From Bradyrhizobium sp. 190 (GTDB taxonomy: Bacteria; Pseudomonadota; Alphaproteobacteria; Rhizobiales; Xanthobacteraceae): 64,000 bases of DNA. Under the pieces are notes generated by a model that ran no database searches, was not told where the DNA came from, and saw only the letters and a program-made list of their open reading frames with translations. How positions within the stretch are numbered: the first letter of the stretch is position 1; each line of letters opens with the position of its first letter. The stretch covers positions 434,001 through 498,000 of the forward strand of contig NZ_JADPJL010000005.1 of the NCBI RefSeq assembly GCF_023073415.1. Reading direction: 5' to 3'. Below, one piece after another: positions 15,847 through 26,056 of the stretch. Position numbers and translations under genes: made by a program.

Positions 15847-18060
15847 TTATGGCGATTGCTGGCGTTCGTTACGGCGCGTGAGGCGGCGCGGCGAAGATTC
15901 CTTGAGAGACTTTCCACGGCCTGACAGACTCGGATTGGTCATGAAATAGTTGTGCAGATTGAACGGCTCTTCGCCTTTCGCGGTCTTCATACGCGTTGAG
16001 GACCCGTCCGGCAACAACTGCCAGCTCTGCTCGGTATCCTTCAGGTTGGCGACCATGATCTGTTCGAGAACCTGCTGATGTACCGTGGGATTTTGCAACG
16101 GACAAAGCACTTCGACGCGGCGATCGAGGTTCCGCGGCATCATGTCGGCGGACGAGATATACACAGCCGCTTTGGCGCTGGGCAGGCCCTGCCCCATACC
16201 AAAGCAGTAGATTCGGCCGTGCTCCAGGAAGCGGCCGATGATCGATTTGACCCGGATGTTCTCGGAAAATCCGGGAATGCCTGGCCGCAGGCAGCAGATG
16301 CCGCGCACCACCAGATCGATCGATACGCCGGCCTGCGACGCCTCGTACAGCGCGTCGATGACATCGGGGTCGACCAGCGAGTTCATCTTCATCCAGATCG
16401 CCGCCGGCTTGCCGTGCCGGGCGTGATTGGCCTCGCCCTTGATGTGTTCGATGATGCGCTTGCGCAGCGTCAGCGGCGACACCGCCATCCGCTCGATGTC
16501 GCTCGGCTCGGCATAGCCGGTGATGTAGTTGAACACCCGCGCCGCGTCGCGGCCGATGATCGGGTCCGACGTGAAGTAGGAGAGATCGGTATAGATGCGC
16601 GCGGTGACCGGATGATAGTTGCCGGTGCCGGTATGCACATAGGTCGTCAAATTGCCGCCCTCGCGCCGCACCACCATCGACAGCTTGGCGTGGGTCTTCA
16701 GTTCGAGAAAGCCATACACCACCTGCACGCCGGCGCGTTCGAGGTCGCGCGCCCAGCGGATATTGGCTTCCTCGTCGAACCGCGCCTTCAATTCGATCAG
16801 GGCGGTCACCGATTTGCCGGCCTCGGCCGCTTCGGCAAGCGTGCGCACGATCGGCGAATTGTTCGAGGTGCGGTAGAGCGTCTGCTTGATGGCGACGACA
16901 TCGGGGTCGCGGGCCGCCTGCTGCAGGAACTGCACGACGACGTCGAAGGATTCGTAGGGGTGATGGACGATCAGGTCCTTTTGCCGGATCGCGGCGAAGA
17001 TGTCGCCGCCATGGTCGCGCACGCGCTCGGGATGGCGCGGCACATAGGGCGTGAATTCGAGGTCGGGCCGATCGAGCCGTGTGAGCTGCGAGAGCTCGTT
17101 CATGGCCAGCACGCCATCGACCAGAAACACTTCGTCGTCGGCCGCCGAAAGCGCCTGCCGCACGAAGCCACACAGTTCTTCCGGCATCTTGGCTTCCATC
17201 TCGAGGCGGATCACCGAACCCCGCCGCCGTCGCTTCAGCGCGGTCTCGAACAGGCGAACCAAGTCTTCGGCCTCTTCCTCGATTTCGAGTTCGGAGTCCC
17301 TGATGATGCGGAAGGCGCCCTGGCCCTTGACGGTGTAGCCGGGGAACAGGCGGCCGATGAACAGGCCGGTGGCTTGCTCCAGCGGGATCAGGTGCACCGT
17401 GCCATCCTTGCCGGCGGGCATGCGGATGAACCGGTCGATCTTGCCGGGCATGCGGATCAGCGCGTTCATGGGCTTGCCGTCGGCGACGCGCGCCAACTGC
17501 AGCGCGATGGTGAAGCCGAGGCTCGGGATGAAGGGGAAGGGGTGCGCCGGATCGATCGCCAGTGGCGTCAGCAGCGGGAAGATGTTGCGGAGGAAGTGAT
17601 CCTCGAGCCAGCCCCGCTCCGTCTTTGTGAAGTCGTGGCCGTCGACGAGTATGATGCCCGTCCCCGACAGGGTGGTGCGCAGATCGCGCCAGATCGCCTG
17701 CTGGTCGGAGGCGAGCGCCGAAACCGTCTTGTTGATGAGGGTGAGCTGCTCGGACGGCGTCATGCCGTCAGGGCTACGTTCAGCAATACCTTCACGGACC
17801 TGTGCCTTAATACCGGCAACGCGGACCATGAAGAACTCATCAAGGTTATTGGCCGAAATCGACAGGAACCGGACCCGTTCCAGCAGGGGATGGCCTGGAT
17901 TGACCGATTCCTCGAGCACCCGGCGGTTGAAATGCAGCCAGGATAGTTCCCGATTGATGAAGCGCTCCGGGCTCGTGGCAATCGTGGACGGAGCCTCGGC
18001 AATTGGTTCTTTTTCTTTTATTTCAATTACTTGTGCCGATTCCATAAGGCTTTGATCCAT
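15847..18060 (-). CDS. ppk1: Polyphosphate kinase 1
   Basis: 737 aa from the ATG at 18060; a second ATG at 18045 is an alternative and neither has a strong ribosome site. It carries the PPK1 N-terminal domain ([38 protein letters not shown]) and the two phospholipase-D-like C-terminal domains. [17 protein letters not shown] holds the His expected to be autophosphorylated, and [11 protein letters not shown] holds the second conserved His. It makes polyphosphate from ATP reversibly. It sits in the chain phosphatidyltransferase-hdaA-ppk1-ppx on the minus strand. The C-terminal ~30 residues are basic and poorly conserved in type. Confidence 0.95.
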   Translation of the reverse strand: MDQSLMESAQVIEIKEKEPIAEAPSTIATSPERFINRELSWLHFNRRVLEESVNPGHPLLERVRFLSISANNLDEFFMVRVAGIKAQVREGIAERSPDGMTPSEQLTLINKTVSALASDQQAIWRDLRTTLSGTGIILVDGHDFTKTERGWLEDHFLRNIFPLLTPLAIDPAHPFPFIPSLGFTIALQLARVADGKPMNALIRMPGKIDRFIRMPAGKDGTVHLIPLEQATGLFIGRLFPGYTVKGQGAFRIIRDSELEIEEEAEDLVRLFETALKRRRRGSVIRLEMEAKMPEELCGFVRQALSAADDEVFLVDGVLAMNELSQLTRLDRPDLEFTPYVPRHPERVRDHGGDIFAAIRQKDLIVHHPYESFDVVVQFLQQAARDPDVVAIKQTLYRTSNNSPIVRTLAEAAEAGKSVTALIELKARFDEEANIRWARDLERAGVQVVYGFLELKTHAKLSMVVRREGGNLTTYVHTGTGNYHPVTARIYTDLSYFTSDPIIGRDAARVFNYITGYAEPSDIERMAVSPLTLRKRIIEHIKGEANHARHGKPAAIWMKMNSLVDPDVIDALYEASQAGVSIDLVVRGICCLRPGIPGFSENIRVKSIIGRFLEHGRIYCFGMGQGLPSAKAAVYISSADMMPRNLDRRVEVLCPLQNPTVHQQVLEQIMVANLKDTEQSWQLLPDGSSTRMKTAKGEEPFNLHNYFMTNPSLSGRGKSLKESSPRRLTRRNERQQSP

Positions 18061-18192
18061 CTCGGGAGAGGTGTGGGCTAATTTACGGGATTGCGGCCTG
18101 CAGCATGTGATACGCCGATGACGTTTCAATGACATTGACGTTCCGCCCGTTGCCGCCGTCAAGGCGGCAGGAAGCAGCACGCAGCCGTCCGA

Positions 18193-18870
18193 TCAGGCGT
18201 TGCGCAGCAGTTCCGCGGCCAGCGCCCGGGTTACCGGCCGGCCGAGCCGCAGCGCCTCGGTATCCAGGAGGTCGACCGCCTGGCGGGCGGCGGAATAGGA
18301 GCGCTCGATCCGGGTGGCGAGGTAGCTCACGACAGCCTCGTCGATGCTCAATTGGCGGTCCGCGCAGAATTTGACGATCAGGCCGCGAAACAAGAGGTCG
18401 TCGGGCGGGGATAGCGACACGACGGGGGCGGCGCGCAGCCGCGACCTGAGATCGCGCAGTTCGACCTCGAACGCGACAGGCGGAACGCGCCCCGTGATCA
18501 GGACGAACGCCTCGTCCTCGCGCGCCAGGTTCAGGAGGTGAAACATCGCGCGCTCGTCGAAGTCGGCCGGTCTCAGGTCTTCGACGACCAGCGCCCCGGT
18601 GGCGAGCGCGCCGGGGACGGCAGCGGGGTTGAGCGCATGCGCCGATGTCGCACGCGCGCCGGCCTGTTCGGCCCAGATCGCGGCGAGATGGCTCTTGCCG
18701 GAGCCCTCCGGTCCCACCAGCAGCATGATGCGGTTCGGCCAGTCCGGCCAGCTCTCGATCAGCGAGAGAGCAGCTTCATTGGCCGGCCCTTCGAGGAAAT
18801 TGTCGCGGGTCAAGCTCTCCGCATGCGGCAACGCAAAGGCTAGCTGACGAGGTTGAACGCGGACTGCCAC
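18193..18870 (-). CDS. hdaA: HdaA-like DnaA-related AAA+ protein
   Basis: 225 aa from a GTG preceded by GGAG. It contains only a DnaA-like AAA+ module: Walker A VGPEGSGKSHLAAIWAEQ near residue 52, a Walker-B-like LVVEDLRPADF, and sensor regions ending SAARQAVDLLD. The DnaA DNA-binding domain IV is absent. The N-terminal QLAFALP resembles the clamp-binding QL(x)F motif of Hda proteins, which stimulate DnaA-ATP hydrolysis with the sliding clamp. The Walker B acid is ED rather than the DD of DnaA. It lies between the phosphatidyltransferase gene and ppk1. Confidence 0.85.
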   Translation of the reverse strand: MAVRVQPRQLAFALPHAESLTRDNFLEGPANEAALSLIESWPDWPNRIMLLVGPEGSGKSHLAAIWAEQAGARATSAHALNPAAVPGALATGALVVEDLRPADFDERAMFHLLNLAREDEAFVLITGRVPPVAFEVELRDLRSRLRAAPVVSLSPPDDLLFRGLIVKFCADRQLSIDEAVVSYLATRIERSYSAARQAVDLLDTEALRLGRPVTRALAAELLRNA

Positions 18871-18930
18871 GCAAATCTCCAGGCCGGGATATTACAGCCT
18901 TCATAGCGTTTTTAAGCGAAGTGGGACGAT

Positions 18931-19500
18931 TTAGCGCGCTTCGATCGTGCTCATGTGCCGGACCCACTCGACGAGATAGAGCGAGACGGAAACCAAAGTA
19001 AAGACCGTAACAAAACCCATCAGGATCACGTCATAGGGCGCCGGCTTGAAATTGAAACCGAGCGAAGCCAGTACCAGCGCCGCGAACGCCACCTGTGCGA
19101 CCGTGTTGAGCTTCGACACCATCAGCGGTTTCATCGGAATCGGCTTGTCGAACAGCCATGAGACGATCACGGCCGTGACGATCATGATGTCGCGCGACAC
19201 CACGAGGATGACGAGCCAGCGCGGCACCGCGCCCCAGATGCCGAGTGCCACGAAGATCGACACCAGCAGCGCCTTGTCGGCGAGCGGATCGAGCAGGGCG
19301 CCCAGTTCGCTCTGCATGTTGAACCGCTTGGCGAGAAAGCCGTCGACGGCGTCGCTGACCCCGGCAATGACGAAAATCGCGAAGGCGATTTCCATCTGGC
19401 TGGAAACGATCGCCCAGACGATGACCGGGACCAGAATGATGCGCCCCAGCGTAATGATATTCGGAATACTCAAGTCGGTCGCTTCCCGGCTCCCGGCCAA
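18931..19500 (-). CDS. CDP-alcohol phosphatidyltransferase family protein (PgsA-like)
   Basis: 189 aa from a TTG at 19500, or about 180 aa from a TTG near 19473 at [11 protein letters not shown]; no ATG fits. The family signature D(x2)DG(x2)AK...G(x3)D(x3)D is intact as [12 protein letters not shown]...[12 protein letters not shown]. There are about five membrane helices. The closest functional class is phosphatidylglycerophosphate synthase or a cardiolipin-type transferase; motif reading alone cannot separate these. It diverges from purM. Confidence 0.85.
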   Translation of the reverse strand: MAGSREATDLSIPNIITLGRIILVPVIVWAIVSSQMEIAFAIFVIAGVSDAVDGFLAKRFNMQSELGALLDPLADKALLVSIFVALGIWGAVPRWLVILVVSRDIMIVTAVIVSWLFDKPIPMKPLMVSKLNTVAQVAFAALVLASLGFNFKPAPYDVILMGFVTVFTLVSVSLYLVEWVRHMSTIEAR

Positions 19501-19623
19501 AAATCCGGCCCCTGGCGGGTTCAGCCGGTCCTTATCTACATAGTATATGCGCCAAGCGCTTGCGAGCCATTGCAGGATCGCGGAATTCCTCGTAACCAGC
19601 CGTCATCATACTGGAATTTGGGC

Positions 19624-20709
19624 ATGATCGACCGCAAAAACGGGCTCACTTACGCGGATTCGGGCGTCGATATCGATGCGGGCAACCGCCTGGTCGATCT
19701 CATCAAGCCGATGGTCCGGGCCACCGCCCGGGCGGGCGCGGACGCCGAAATCGGTGGATTCGGCGGTCTATTCGACCTCAAGGCGGCAGGTTTCAAGGAT
19801 CCCGTTCTGGTGGCGGCGACCGACGGCGTCGGTACCAAGGTCAAGATCGCGATCGAGACTGGCCTGCATGGCGGCATCGGCATCGACCTGGTGGCGATGT
19901 CGGTCAACGACCTCGTGGTGCAGGGCGCGGAACCGCTGTTCTTCCTCGACTATTTTGCCTGCGGCAAGCTCGACCCCGACGCGGCCGCGGCCATCGTGGC
20001 CGGGGTCGCCGAGGGGTGCCGGGAATCAGGTTGCGCCCTGATCGGTGGCGAAACCGCCGAAATGCCGGGGCTCTACAAGGCGGGCGATTACGACCTCGCG
20101 GGCTTTGCGGTCGGGGCTGCCGAGCGCGGCACGCTGCTGCCGAGCGTCGATATCGCCGTGGGCGACGCGGTCGTCGGACTGGCCTCGTCGGGGGTGCACT
20201 CCAATGGCTTCTCGCTCGTCCGCAAGATCGTGGAAAACTCGGGTCTTGGCTTCGATGCCCCGGCACCGTTCTCGCCGGTCATGACGCTGGGCGGCGCGCT
20301 GCTGGCGCCGACCAAGCTCTACGTAAAATCCTGCCTGCGTGCGATCCGCGAGACCGGGGCCATCAAGGGGCTCGCCCACATCACCGGCGGCGGTTTCACC
20401 GACAACATTCCGCGCGTGCTGCCGAAGCATCTCGGCGTCGGCATCGATCTGGCGCGGCTGCCGGTGCTGCCGGTATTCAAATGGTTGGCGGCGCAGGGCG
20501 GCATCGCGGAACTCGAATTGTTGCGCACCTTCAACTGCGGCATCGGCATGATTGCGATCGTCAAGCCGGATGCGGTCGAGCAGGTGACGCAAGTGCTGAC
20601 TGAAAGCGGCGAGACCGTCGCCTTGCTCGGCGAAGTGATTCCGGCCCGGCGCGACGAGGATGGGGAACATCGCGTGGTCTACAACGGCCATCTCGATCTC
20701 GCGCAATGA
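19624..20709 (+). CDS. purM: Phosphoribosylformylglycinamidine cyclo-ligase
   Basis: 361 aa. The ATG at 19624 gives the usual N-terminus ([20 protein letters not shown]); an upstream TTG frame lacks support. Key PurM segments are [52 protein letters not shown] and [16 protein letters not shown]. It catalyses the ATP-dependent closure of FGAM to AIR in purine synthesis. It overlaps purN by ATGA. Confidence 0.97.
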   Translation: MIDRKNGLTYADSGVDIDAGNRLVDLIKPMVRATARAGADAEIGGFGGLFDLKAAGFKDPVLVAATDGVGTKVKIAIETGLHGGIGIDLVAMSVNDLVVQGAEPLFFLDYFACGKLDPDAAAAIVAGVAEGCRESGCALIGGETAEMPGLYKAGDYDLAGFAVGAAERGTLLPSVDIAVGDAVVGLASSGVHSNGFSLVRKIVENSGLGFDAPAPFSPVMTLGGALLAPTKLYVKSCLRAIRETGAIKGLAHITGGGFTDNIPRVLPKHLGVGIDLARLPVLPVFKWLAAQGGIAELELLRTFNCGIGMIAIVKPDAVEQVTQVLTESGETVALLGEVIPARRDEDGEHRVVYNGHLDLAQ

Positions 20710-21359
20710 AGCGTCGTGTCGCCATCCTGATCTCGGGGCGCGGGTCGAACATGGCCGCGCTGATCGACGCGGCGAAGGCTGCGGATTTTCCGGCCGAGAT
20801 CGTCGCCGTCATCTCCAACCGGGCCGATGCGGTCGGGCTGGAGAAGGCAGAAGCGAGCGGCATCGCGACGACCGTCGTCGAGAGCAGGCCGTTCGGCAAG
20901 GATCGCGCCGGCTTCGAAGCCGTCCTGCAGCGGGCGCTGGAGGAAAAGAAGGTCGATCTGATCTGTCTCGGCGGATTCATGCGGCTGTTCACCGCCGAAT
21001 TCGTGCAGCGCTGGTACGGCAGGATGCTCAACATTCACCCTTCGCTGCTGCCGTCCTTTCCCGGCCTCGATCCACACGGCCAGGCGCTGCAGGCCGGGGT
21101 GAAGATCTCGGGCGCGACCGTGCACTTCGTGATCCCCGAAACCGACGCCGGCCCGATCGTGATGCAGGGCGCAGTCACGGTGGCCGATGACGACACGGCA
21201 GAGACGCTGTCGCAGCGAATTCTCGGCATCGAGCATCTCATCTACCCGGAGGCGCTGCGCTTGCTTGCGAGCGGCAAACTTCGCCTCGAAGGCGACATCT
21301 GCAATATCGCCGGTAGCGCCGATCGTGACGGCACCCTGATTTCGCCGCGGACGATCTGA
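20706..21359 (+). CDS. purN: Phosphoribosylglycinamide formyltransferase
   Basis: 217 aa, coupled to purM by a 4-bp ATGA overlap. PurN motifs are [39 protein letters not shown], the catalytic [20 protein letters not shown] and [19 protein letters not shown] with the key Asp. It transfers a formyl group from 10-formyl-THF to GAR. The length is normal. Confidence 0.97.
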   Translation: MKRRVAILISGRGSNMAALIDAAKAADFPAEIVAVISNRADAVGLEKAEASGIATTVVESRPFGKDRAGFEAVLQRALEEKKVDLICLGGFMRLFTAEFVQRWYGRMLNIHPSLLPSFPGLDPHGQALQAGVKISGATVHFVIPETDAGPIVMQGAVTVADDDTAETLSQRILGIEHLIYPEALRLLASGKLRLEGDICNIAGSADRDGTLISPRTI

Positions 21360-21422
21360 TATTATCTGGCGGTGTGCGCGACGGGCGCGATAACCGCGCT
21401 CCGCAAAATCCATCGAGGTTCC

Positions 21423-22154
21423 ATGATCACGCTCTACGGTTCCGGGCCCAATTTCGGCCTTCCCGACGCAAGCCCGTTCGTGACCAAGGCCGAGACCTTG
21501 TTGCGGATGTCGAAACTCCCGTTCGAAAAGGCGCCGATGAGCTTTTCGAAGGCGCCGAAGGGGAAGATTCCCTACATCGAGGACGACGGCCAGTTGCTCG
21601 GCGACTCCACGCTGATCCGCTGGCACCTCGAAAAGAAATACGGCATCGATTTCGACCAGGGCCTCACCGCCGAACAGCTCGCCATCTCCTGGGCGTTCGA
21701 AAAAATGGCGGAGGACAATCTGTACTGGGCCAGCGTCTACTTCCGCTGGATGATCGATGACAATTTCCGCAAGGGGCCGGTCAATTTCTTCAAGGGCGTA
21801 CCTGCGCCGGTCCGGCCGGTCGTCGTGTCGATGATCCGCCGCCGCCTGCGCAAGACGTTGCAGGGCCAGGGAATCGGCCGTCACTCCGCCGACGAGATCA
21901 CCGCGATCGGAATCCGCTCGATCGATGCGATGGCGGCCTATCTCGGCGACAAGCCGTTCTTCATGGGCAGCGCGCCCGCCGGCATCGACGCCACGATGTT
22001 TGCCTTCGCGGTCAGCGTGATCTGTCCGGTGTTCGAATCGGACTTGCAGCGGGCGGCCGCAAGCCATGCCAATTTGCGCCGCTATGTCGGCCGGATGACT
22101 GCGCGATTCTATCCTGAACTCAGCGAGATTGCGGGCTGCCAGGCCGCGGCCTGA
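21423..22154 (+). CDS. Glutathione S-transferase-like protein (metaxin/failed-axon type)
   Basis: 243 aa from the ATG at 21423. The N-terminal thioredoxin-like part (ITLYGSGPNFGLPDASPFVT, PFEKAPMSFSKAPKGKIPYI, then GDSTLIRWHLEKKYG) is followed by an all-helical C-terminal domain (GDKPFFMGSAPAGIDATMFAF). The conserved PY/SPF pattern and the long linker resemble the GST-like family that includes metaxin. No CxxC is present, so it is not a glutaredoxin. Substrate unknown. Confidence 0.8.
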   Translation: MITLYGSGPNFGLPDASPFVTKAETLLRMSKLPFEKAPMSFSKAPKGKIPYIEDDGQLLGDSTLIRWHLEKKYGIDFDQGLTAEQLAISWAFEKMAEDNLYWASVYFRWMIDDNFRKGPVNFFKGVPAPVRPVVVSMIRRRLRKTLQGQGIGRHSADEITAIGIRSIDAMAAYLGDKPFFMGSAPAGIDATMFAFAVSVICPVFESDLQRAAASHANLRRYVGRMTARFYPELSEIAGCQAAA

Positions 22155-22369
22155 ATGCCAGGGTGGGCGTTCGCAAGGTTTGGCGACTGCCGGAAACGTC
22201 GTCGCGGTGTCGCGCGGGCTGTGGCAGCCGAACAACAATGATGCGTATTCGGCGGCCGCCCAGGGGGCTAACCGATTGACCCTTCCCGCGAACTGGGGGC
22301 AAATCGCTCCAGTTGATCGGGATTTGCGCATTTTTCGGGCCGGCGCTTTTGCCTTTGGGAATGGATTGC

Positions 22370-23509
22370 ATGCGCTGCTTACCGCGGCCTTCGCGAGCAC
22401 GAAAAATCAGGCCCGGTCACACGCTCGCGCGGCTGGCCGCGATCGCGTTCGTTCTCATCGGCATCATGTCCGCCGCGCAGGCGCAATCGCCGACGCCGAC
22501 ACCCACCCCGACTCCCACGCCTTCACCGACGCCCAGTCCGACGCCTACAGTGATCAATTCGACGGTGTCGTCGGGGGCGGCGCTGACCAATCTCGGCAGC
22601 AGTTTCCTGGAGCGGCTGGGTAATCAGTCGAGCAACGGTTTCAATCGCCTGCAGCGGACCAATCCCGGCGGCGGCGGCGCCTCCGAGAGCACGGAAGCGC
22701 CGCGCTACCGGACCTGGTTCGAAGGCTACGGGAACCATACGAAGACCGGCGCGATCGGAGATTTCGTCGGCGATAGCAGAAAGACCTGGGGCGGTGTGGC
22801 CGGGATCGGCGCGCGGGTGGCGCCGGGCATCAATATCGGCTTCTCCGTCGACCAGAGCCGCTCCGCGATCGATATTCCGCTGGCTCTGCAATCGGCGACG
22901 ATCGACCTGACCCAGATCGGTTTCACGGCCTCTGTCGACAGCGGGCCGTGGACCTGGGCCAGCGCGGTGGTGCACGGTTTCGGCAACGTCAATTCGCGCC
23001 GCGACACGGGACTTGGAATTGCGACCGCCGGATACAGCGCGAAGCTCGACGGCGTCCTGAGCGAGATCAGCTATTACTGGACCAGGGACCAGGGCCGCAT
23101 CGTGCCCAAGGCAGCGTTCGAATATGTTCGCGCCCAGACCGGGTCGCTGCAGGAGATCGGCGGCCTCGATCCCGTGACGGCGACCGGCGCCACCGTGCAG
23201 CGCGGGCGTCTGTTGGTCGGCGCGGAGATCGGCCAGTACTGGATATTCGACGGCAAGATCTTCGACCTGTCGGGCTACGGCAAGTTCGTCCACAATGTCG
23301 TGCAGAATTTCTCCGACATCACCGTCAGCCAGGGTGTGCAGAGCATTACGTTCCAGGGTATCGGCGAGAGCCGGTATGGCCTCGATACCGGCGCCTCCGC
23401 ATCGCTGAGTCTCACCAATACCGCGCGGCTCTACGTCAATTACGACGCCAGATTACGCGCCGCGCTGCAGTCGCATCAGGGCACGCTCGGGCTGGAGTTG
23501 AAGTGGTAG
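22370..23509 (+). CDS. Outer-membrane autotransporter-type beta-barrel protein
   Basis: About 379 aa from the ATG at 22370; an ATG at 22361 and a TTG at 22313 are alternatives. A signal peptide ends SAAQAQS. It is followed by a Pro-Thr/Ser-Pro repeat linker (codons 22491-22546), then about 40 residues of helix-like linker and a beta-rich barrel with alternating hydrophobic strands that finishes LGLELKW, a C-terminal aromatic typical of outer-membrane barrels. Strand segments such as ARVAPGINIGFSVDQSRS and ARLYVNYDARLRA match autotransporter beta-domains. There is almost no passenger domain, so it may act as a surface barrel or adhesin stub. Confidence 0.78.
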   Translation: MRCLPRPSRARKIRPGHTLARLAAIAFVLIGIMSAAQAQSPTPTPTPTPTPSPTPSPTPTVINSTVSSGAALTNLGSSFLERLGNQSSNGFNRLQRTNPGGGGASESTEAPRYRTWFEGYGNHTKTGAIGDFVGDSRKTWGGVAGIGARVAPGINIGFSVDQSRSAIDIPLALQSATIDLTQIGFTASVDSGPWTWASAVVHGFGNVNSRRDTGLGIATAGYSAKLDGVLSEISYYWTRDQGRIVPKAAFEYVRAQTGSLQEIGGLDPVTATGATVQRGRLLVGAEIGQYWIFDGKIFDLSGYGKFVHNVVQNFSDITVSQGVQSITFQGIGESRYGLDTGASASLSLTNTARLYVNYDARLRAALQSHQGTLGLELKW

Positions 23510-23518
23510 CGAAGGTAA

Positions 23519-23642
23519 GCGTGTCCCGGACGCGGCGCAGCACGCAGTGATGCGACGCAGAGCCGGGACCCATGGCCGCCGCAGTATGTGGACCCCGGAC
23601 CAGCAGCGCACCGCTTCGCGCTGCGCAGCATCCGGGGAACGG
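23519..23642. repeat. Tandem palindromic (REP/BIME-like) elements
   Basis: Two palindromic units lie between convergent genes. Unit one has GTCCCGG (23523-23529) pairing with CCGGGAC (23563-23569). Unit two has CCCCGGA (23593-23599) pairing with TCCGGGG (23631-23637), with an inner GCAGCGC/GCGCTGC stem. The GGGACCC-ATGGCCG and ACCCCGGACCAG wording is familiar from dispersed bradyrhizobial repeats. It may also terminate transcription in both directions. Confidence 0.65.
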
Positions 23643-23656
23643 ACGGAGAGCCAAGC

Positions 23657-24805
23657 CTAAGCCCGGTCGACCCTGACGACGCGGCCTTTTTCGATCGCGA
23701 GCGCCAGCCTGCCGTGTTTCAGCGCCAGCGCCGCTTCGCCGAACAATTCGCGGCGCCAGCCATGGAGCGCGGCGACGTCGGCTTGATCGTCGGCGGCGAT
23801 CTGGTCGAGATCGTCGACGGTGGCGATGACCTTGCTGGCGACGGCGTGGCGTTCCGACGTCATCCGTAGCAGCACTTTCAGGAGCTCGACGGTAGCCGCG
23901 CCATTCGAATTGCCGCGCGGCTTTTCGATCTTCGGCAACGTGTGGGGATCGCGGGCGAGGCCGCGCTGCACGGCGGCAATGATATCGGTGCCCCATTTGG
24001 AGCGGTCAAAACCTTTTGGCAGCGAGCGCAGACTGGCGAGGCGCTCCAGTGAGGTCGGGGCGTGGGTGGCGATGTCGCCGACCGCATCGTCCTTCAGTAC
24101 GCGTGAGCGCGGCACGTCGCGGCTTTGCGCTTCCTGCTCGCGCCAGGCCGCGACTTCCATCAGCACCGCGAGCTCCTTCGGCTTGCGCACCCGCGTCTTG
24201 AGCCGCTCCCATGCGCGCTCAGGGTGGAAATCGTAGGTCCTGGGCGAGGTCAGGACTTCCATCTCCTCGCTGACCCAGTCGCTGCGGCTGCGCTTCTTCA
24301 GGTCGGCATCGAGCGCTGCAAAGACGTCGCGCAAATGGGTGACGTCGGAGACCGCGTAATGCATCTGCTCGGGCGACAGCGGCCGGCGCGACCAGTCGGT
24401 GAAGCGGTGGGTCTTGTCCGGCCGGTGGCCGGTGACGCGCTCGACGAGCTGGTCATAGGCGATGCTGTCGCCATAACCCAGCACCATGGCTGCGACCTGG
24501 GTATCGAAGATCGGATGCGGAATGGTGCCGGACTGATGCCAGACGATCTCGATGTCCTGGCGGGCGGCGTGAAACACCTTCAGCACCGCCTCGTTCCCCA
24601 TCAGCTCGAAGAACGGCTTGAGGTCGATGCCGGGCGCCAGCGTGTCGATCACGACGGCCTCGTCCGCGCTCGCCATCTGCACGACGCAGAGCAGGGGGTA
24701 GTAGGTCGTCTCCCGCAGGAACTCGGTGTCGACGGTGATGACCTTGTGCTGGGCGAGCCGGGAGCAGGCAGCGGCGAGGTCGGAAGTGGTGGTAATCAGA
24801 TCCAT
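23657..24805 (-). CDS. rnd: Ribonuclease D
   Basis: 382 aa from the ATG at 24805; the longer open frame upstream is not conserved in character. The DEDDy exonuclease motifs are [16 protein letters not shown] (Exo I), [13 protein letters not shown] with [16 protein letters not shown] (Exo II), and [14 protein letters not shown] (Exo III with the Tyr). A C-terminal HRDC-like domain follows ([20 protein letters not shown]). It trims 3' ends of tRNA and other stable RNA. Confidence 0.94.
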   Translation of the reverse strand: MDLITTTSDLAAACSRLAQHKVITVDTEFLRETTYYPLLCVVQMASADEAVVIDTLAPGIDLKPFFELMGNEAVLKVFHAARQDIEIVWHQSGTIPHPIFDTQVAAMVLGYGDSIAYDQLVERVTGHRPDKTHRFTDWSRRPLSPEQMHYAVSDVTHLRDVFAALDADLKKRSRSDWVSEEMEVLTSPRTYDFHPERAWERLKTRVRKPKELAVLMEVAAWREQEAQSRDVPRSRVLKDDAVGDIATHAPTSLERLASLRSLPKGFDRSKWGTDIIAAVQRGLARDPHTLPKIEKPRGNSNGAATVELLKVLLRMTSERHAVASKVIATVDDLDQIAADDQADVAALHGWRRELFGEAALALKHGRLALAIEKGRVVRVDRA

Positions 24806-24984
24806 GAACAATCCATGACGCGTCGGACAGGCGTTCTGCCGAAAACGCTGATATGTCAAGGGTGTTGCGGGGATTTGAGCCCTGGATTTGAGCCTGAGCA
24901 CGGCTTTTTTGCGACCCAACCGCGGCTGGACCGGTTCGATAAAACAGTTCCGGCCGCCAGGCGGCGGCGGGGTGAGAAAACCGC

Positions 24985-25095
24985 TCACTCGTAGCGGATA
25001 TGCCGCGACCGGCGCCGTCCCGACGGGATCGCGAGCACGGCGAGACAGAGGGCAATCATCACCATTCCCATGAATGCGAAAGCAAAGGCGTCCAC
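24985..25095 (-). CDS. 36-residue single-span membrane protein
   Basis: The frame starts at GTG 25095 with CAGGGGAGAA at ideal distance and ends with TGA at 24985. The product has one hydrophobic helix ([20 protein letters not shown]) and a basic tail, [12 protein letters not shown], predicting a cytosolic C-terminus. The strong ribosome site and clean helix-plus-basic-tail design support it despite its size. No family is known to me. Confidence 0.6.
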   Translation of the reverse strand: MDAFAFAFMGMVMIALCLAVLAIPSGRRRSRHIRYE

Positions 25096-25326
25096 GGCAA
25101 TTCTCCCCTGATAAACCGTTAGAATTGTGGGGAGCGCGTTGACCGTTTCTTAATTTGTGGGGGTGAGGCGCGAGACGTGTCGGCGGATGGTGGACGGGCG
25201 CTTAAGGATTGCGGTTAACGGAGGCGATTGCTGGGTGCGGAAACGTCAGCGGTCGCCATCGGCGTTACGTTCTTCTCAACCTCTCGGCGTGCAGATTGGC
25301 GGCTGCAAGTCGAAGGATGAAGTCGC

Positions 25327-26043
25327 ATGAAATGGCTGGGAATTGTCCTTGCGCTGATCGGTGGCACGCCGGTGTTGTACAGCGTCGCGTACCCCAGCCT
25401 CACGCTACGCTACCGCCTGACCCTCGAAGCGGAGGTCGACGGCAAGCCGAAGACCGGCTCGGGCGTCATTGAGGTCATCTATAGCAAGCAACCCGAGTTC
25501 GCGAGCGGCCGCGACCGCGTCTCGAGCCATAGGGGCGAAGCAGTCGTTCTCGATCTTGGTGACCGCGGCATACTCTTTGCGCTGCTGAAGGCTGGCTCCG
25601 ACAGCCGCTCGATCCCCGAGTCGATCATTCTGCGCGCGTTCAATTTCGACGGTGGCGCATTTCCCGGCCCGACAGTCGAAGAGGGGTTCAAAAAGCTTCG
25701 GCAACTGTCCGGAAAGCGCGAACTGCCGTTGACGAGCCTGCCGCTCCTGGTTCGCTTTCGCGATCTCAACGATCCGATGACGGTGGAAAAGGTCGATCCG
25801 TTCGACATCAGCAAAAGTTTCGGCGGCGGCGCAAGGCTGGTGCGAGCCACACTCGAAATCGTTCCTGAGGGAGTTTGGCCGCTCAATTCGTTCGGCGTGA
25901 CGGACGAGCCGATAGTGAAGGGCATCGATCAAAAGCTTCCCTGGCTAAAGTCTTTGCAGGGAAAGTATTTGCATGGCGGAGGCTCTGCCAGAGGAGCGCC
26001 GCTTGAACTCGACAGTGGAGATTTCGCAACCACGGATCGATGA
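25327..26043 (+). CDS. Hypothetical membrane-anchored or secreted protein
   Basis: 238 aa. A hydrophobic N-terminus (KWLGIVLALIGGTPVLYSVA) is followed by a beta-rich soluble region with LRYRLTLEAEVDGKPKTGSG and VLDLGDRGILFALLKAG. The opening resembles a family of small envelope proteins with a GxGVIEV-type strand, but no named domain was recognised. There are no cysteines. It converges with selO 14 nt downstream. Confidence 0.65.
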   Translation: MKWLGIVLALIGGTPVLYSVAYPSLTLRYRLTLEAEVDGKPKTGSGVIEVIYSKQPEFASGRDRVSSHRGEAVVLDLGDRGILFALLKAGSDSRSIPESIILRAFNFDGGAFPGPTVEEGFKKLRQLSGKRELPLTSLPLLVRFRDLNDPMTVEKVDPFDISKSFGGGARLVRATLEIVPEGVWPLNSFGVTDEPIVKGIDQKLPWLKSLQGKYLHGGGSARGAPLELDSGDFATTDR

Positions 26044-26056
26044 TCGGTCGCCCGCC

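Noticed and set aside
16078..17946. 622-codon open frame on the plus strand opposite ppk1
   Set aside because: It is fully antisense to a well-supported polyphosphate kinase and has no recognisable domain; GC-rich genes commonly leave long open antisense frames.
20679..22400. 573-codon minus-strand frame opposite purN and the GST-like gene
   Set aside because: It spans two unrelated confirmed genes in antisense, has a His/Asp/Arg-rich shadow composition and no ribosome site.
22491..22546. Short CCGACG/CCCAC-type DNA repeat considered as a CRISPR or microsatellite element
   Set aside because: It encodes the in-frame Pro-Thr linker of the outer-membrane protein, with no spacers of constant length.
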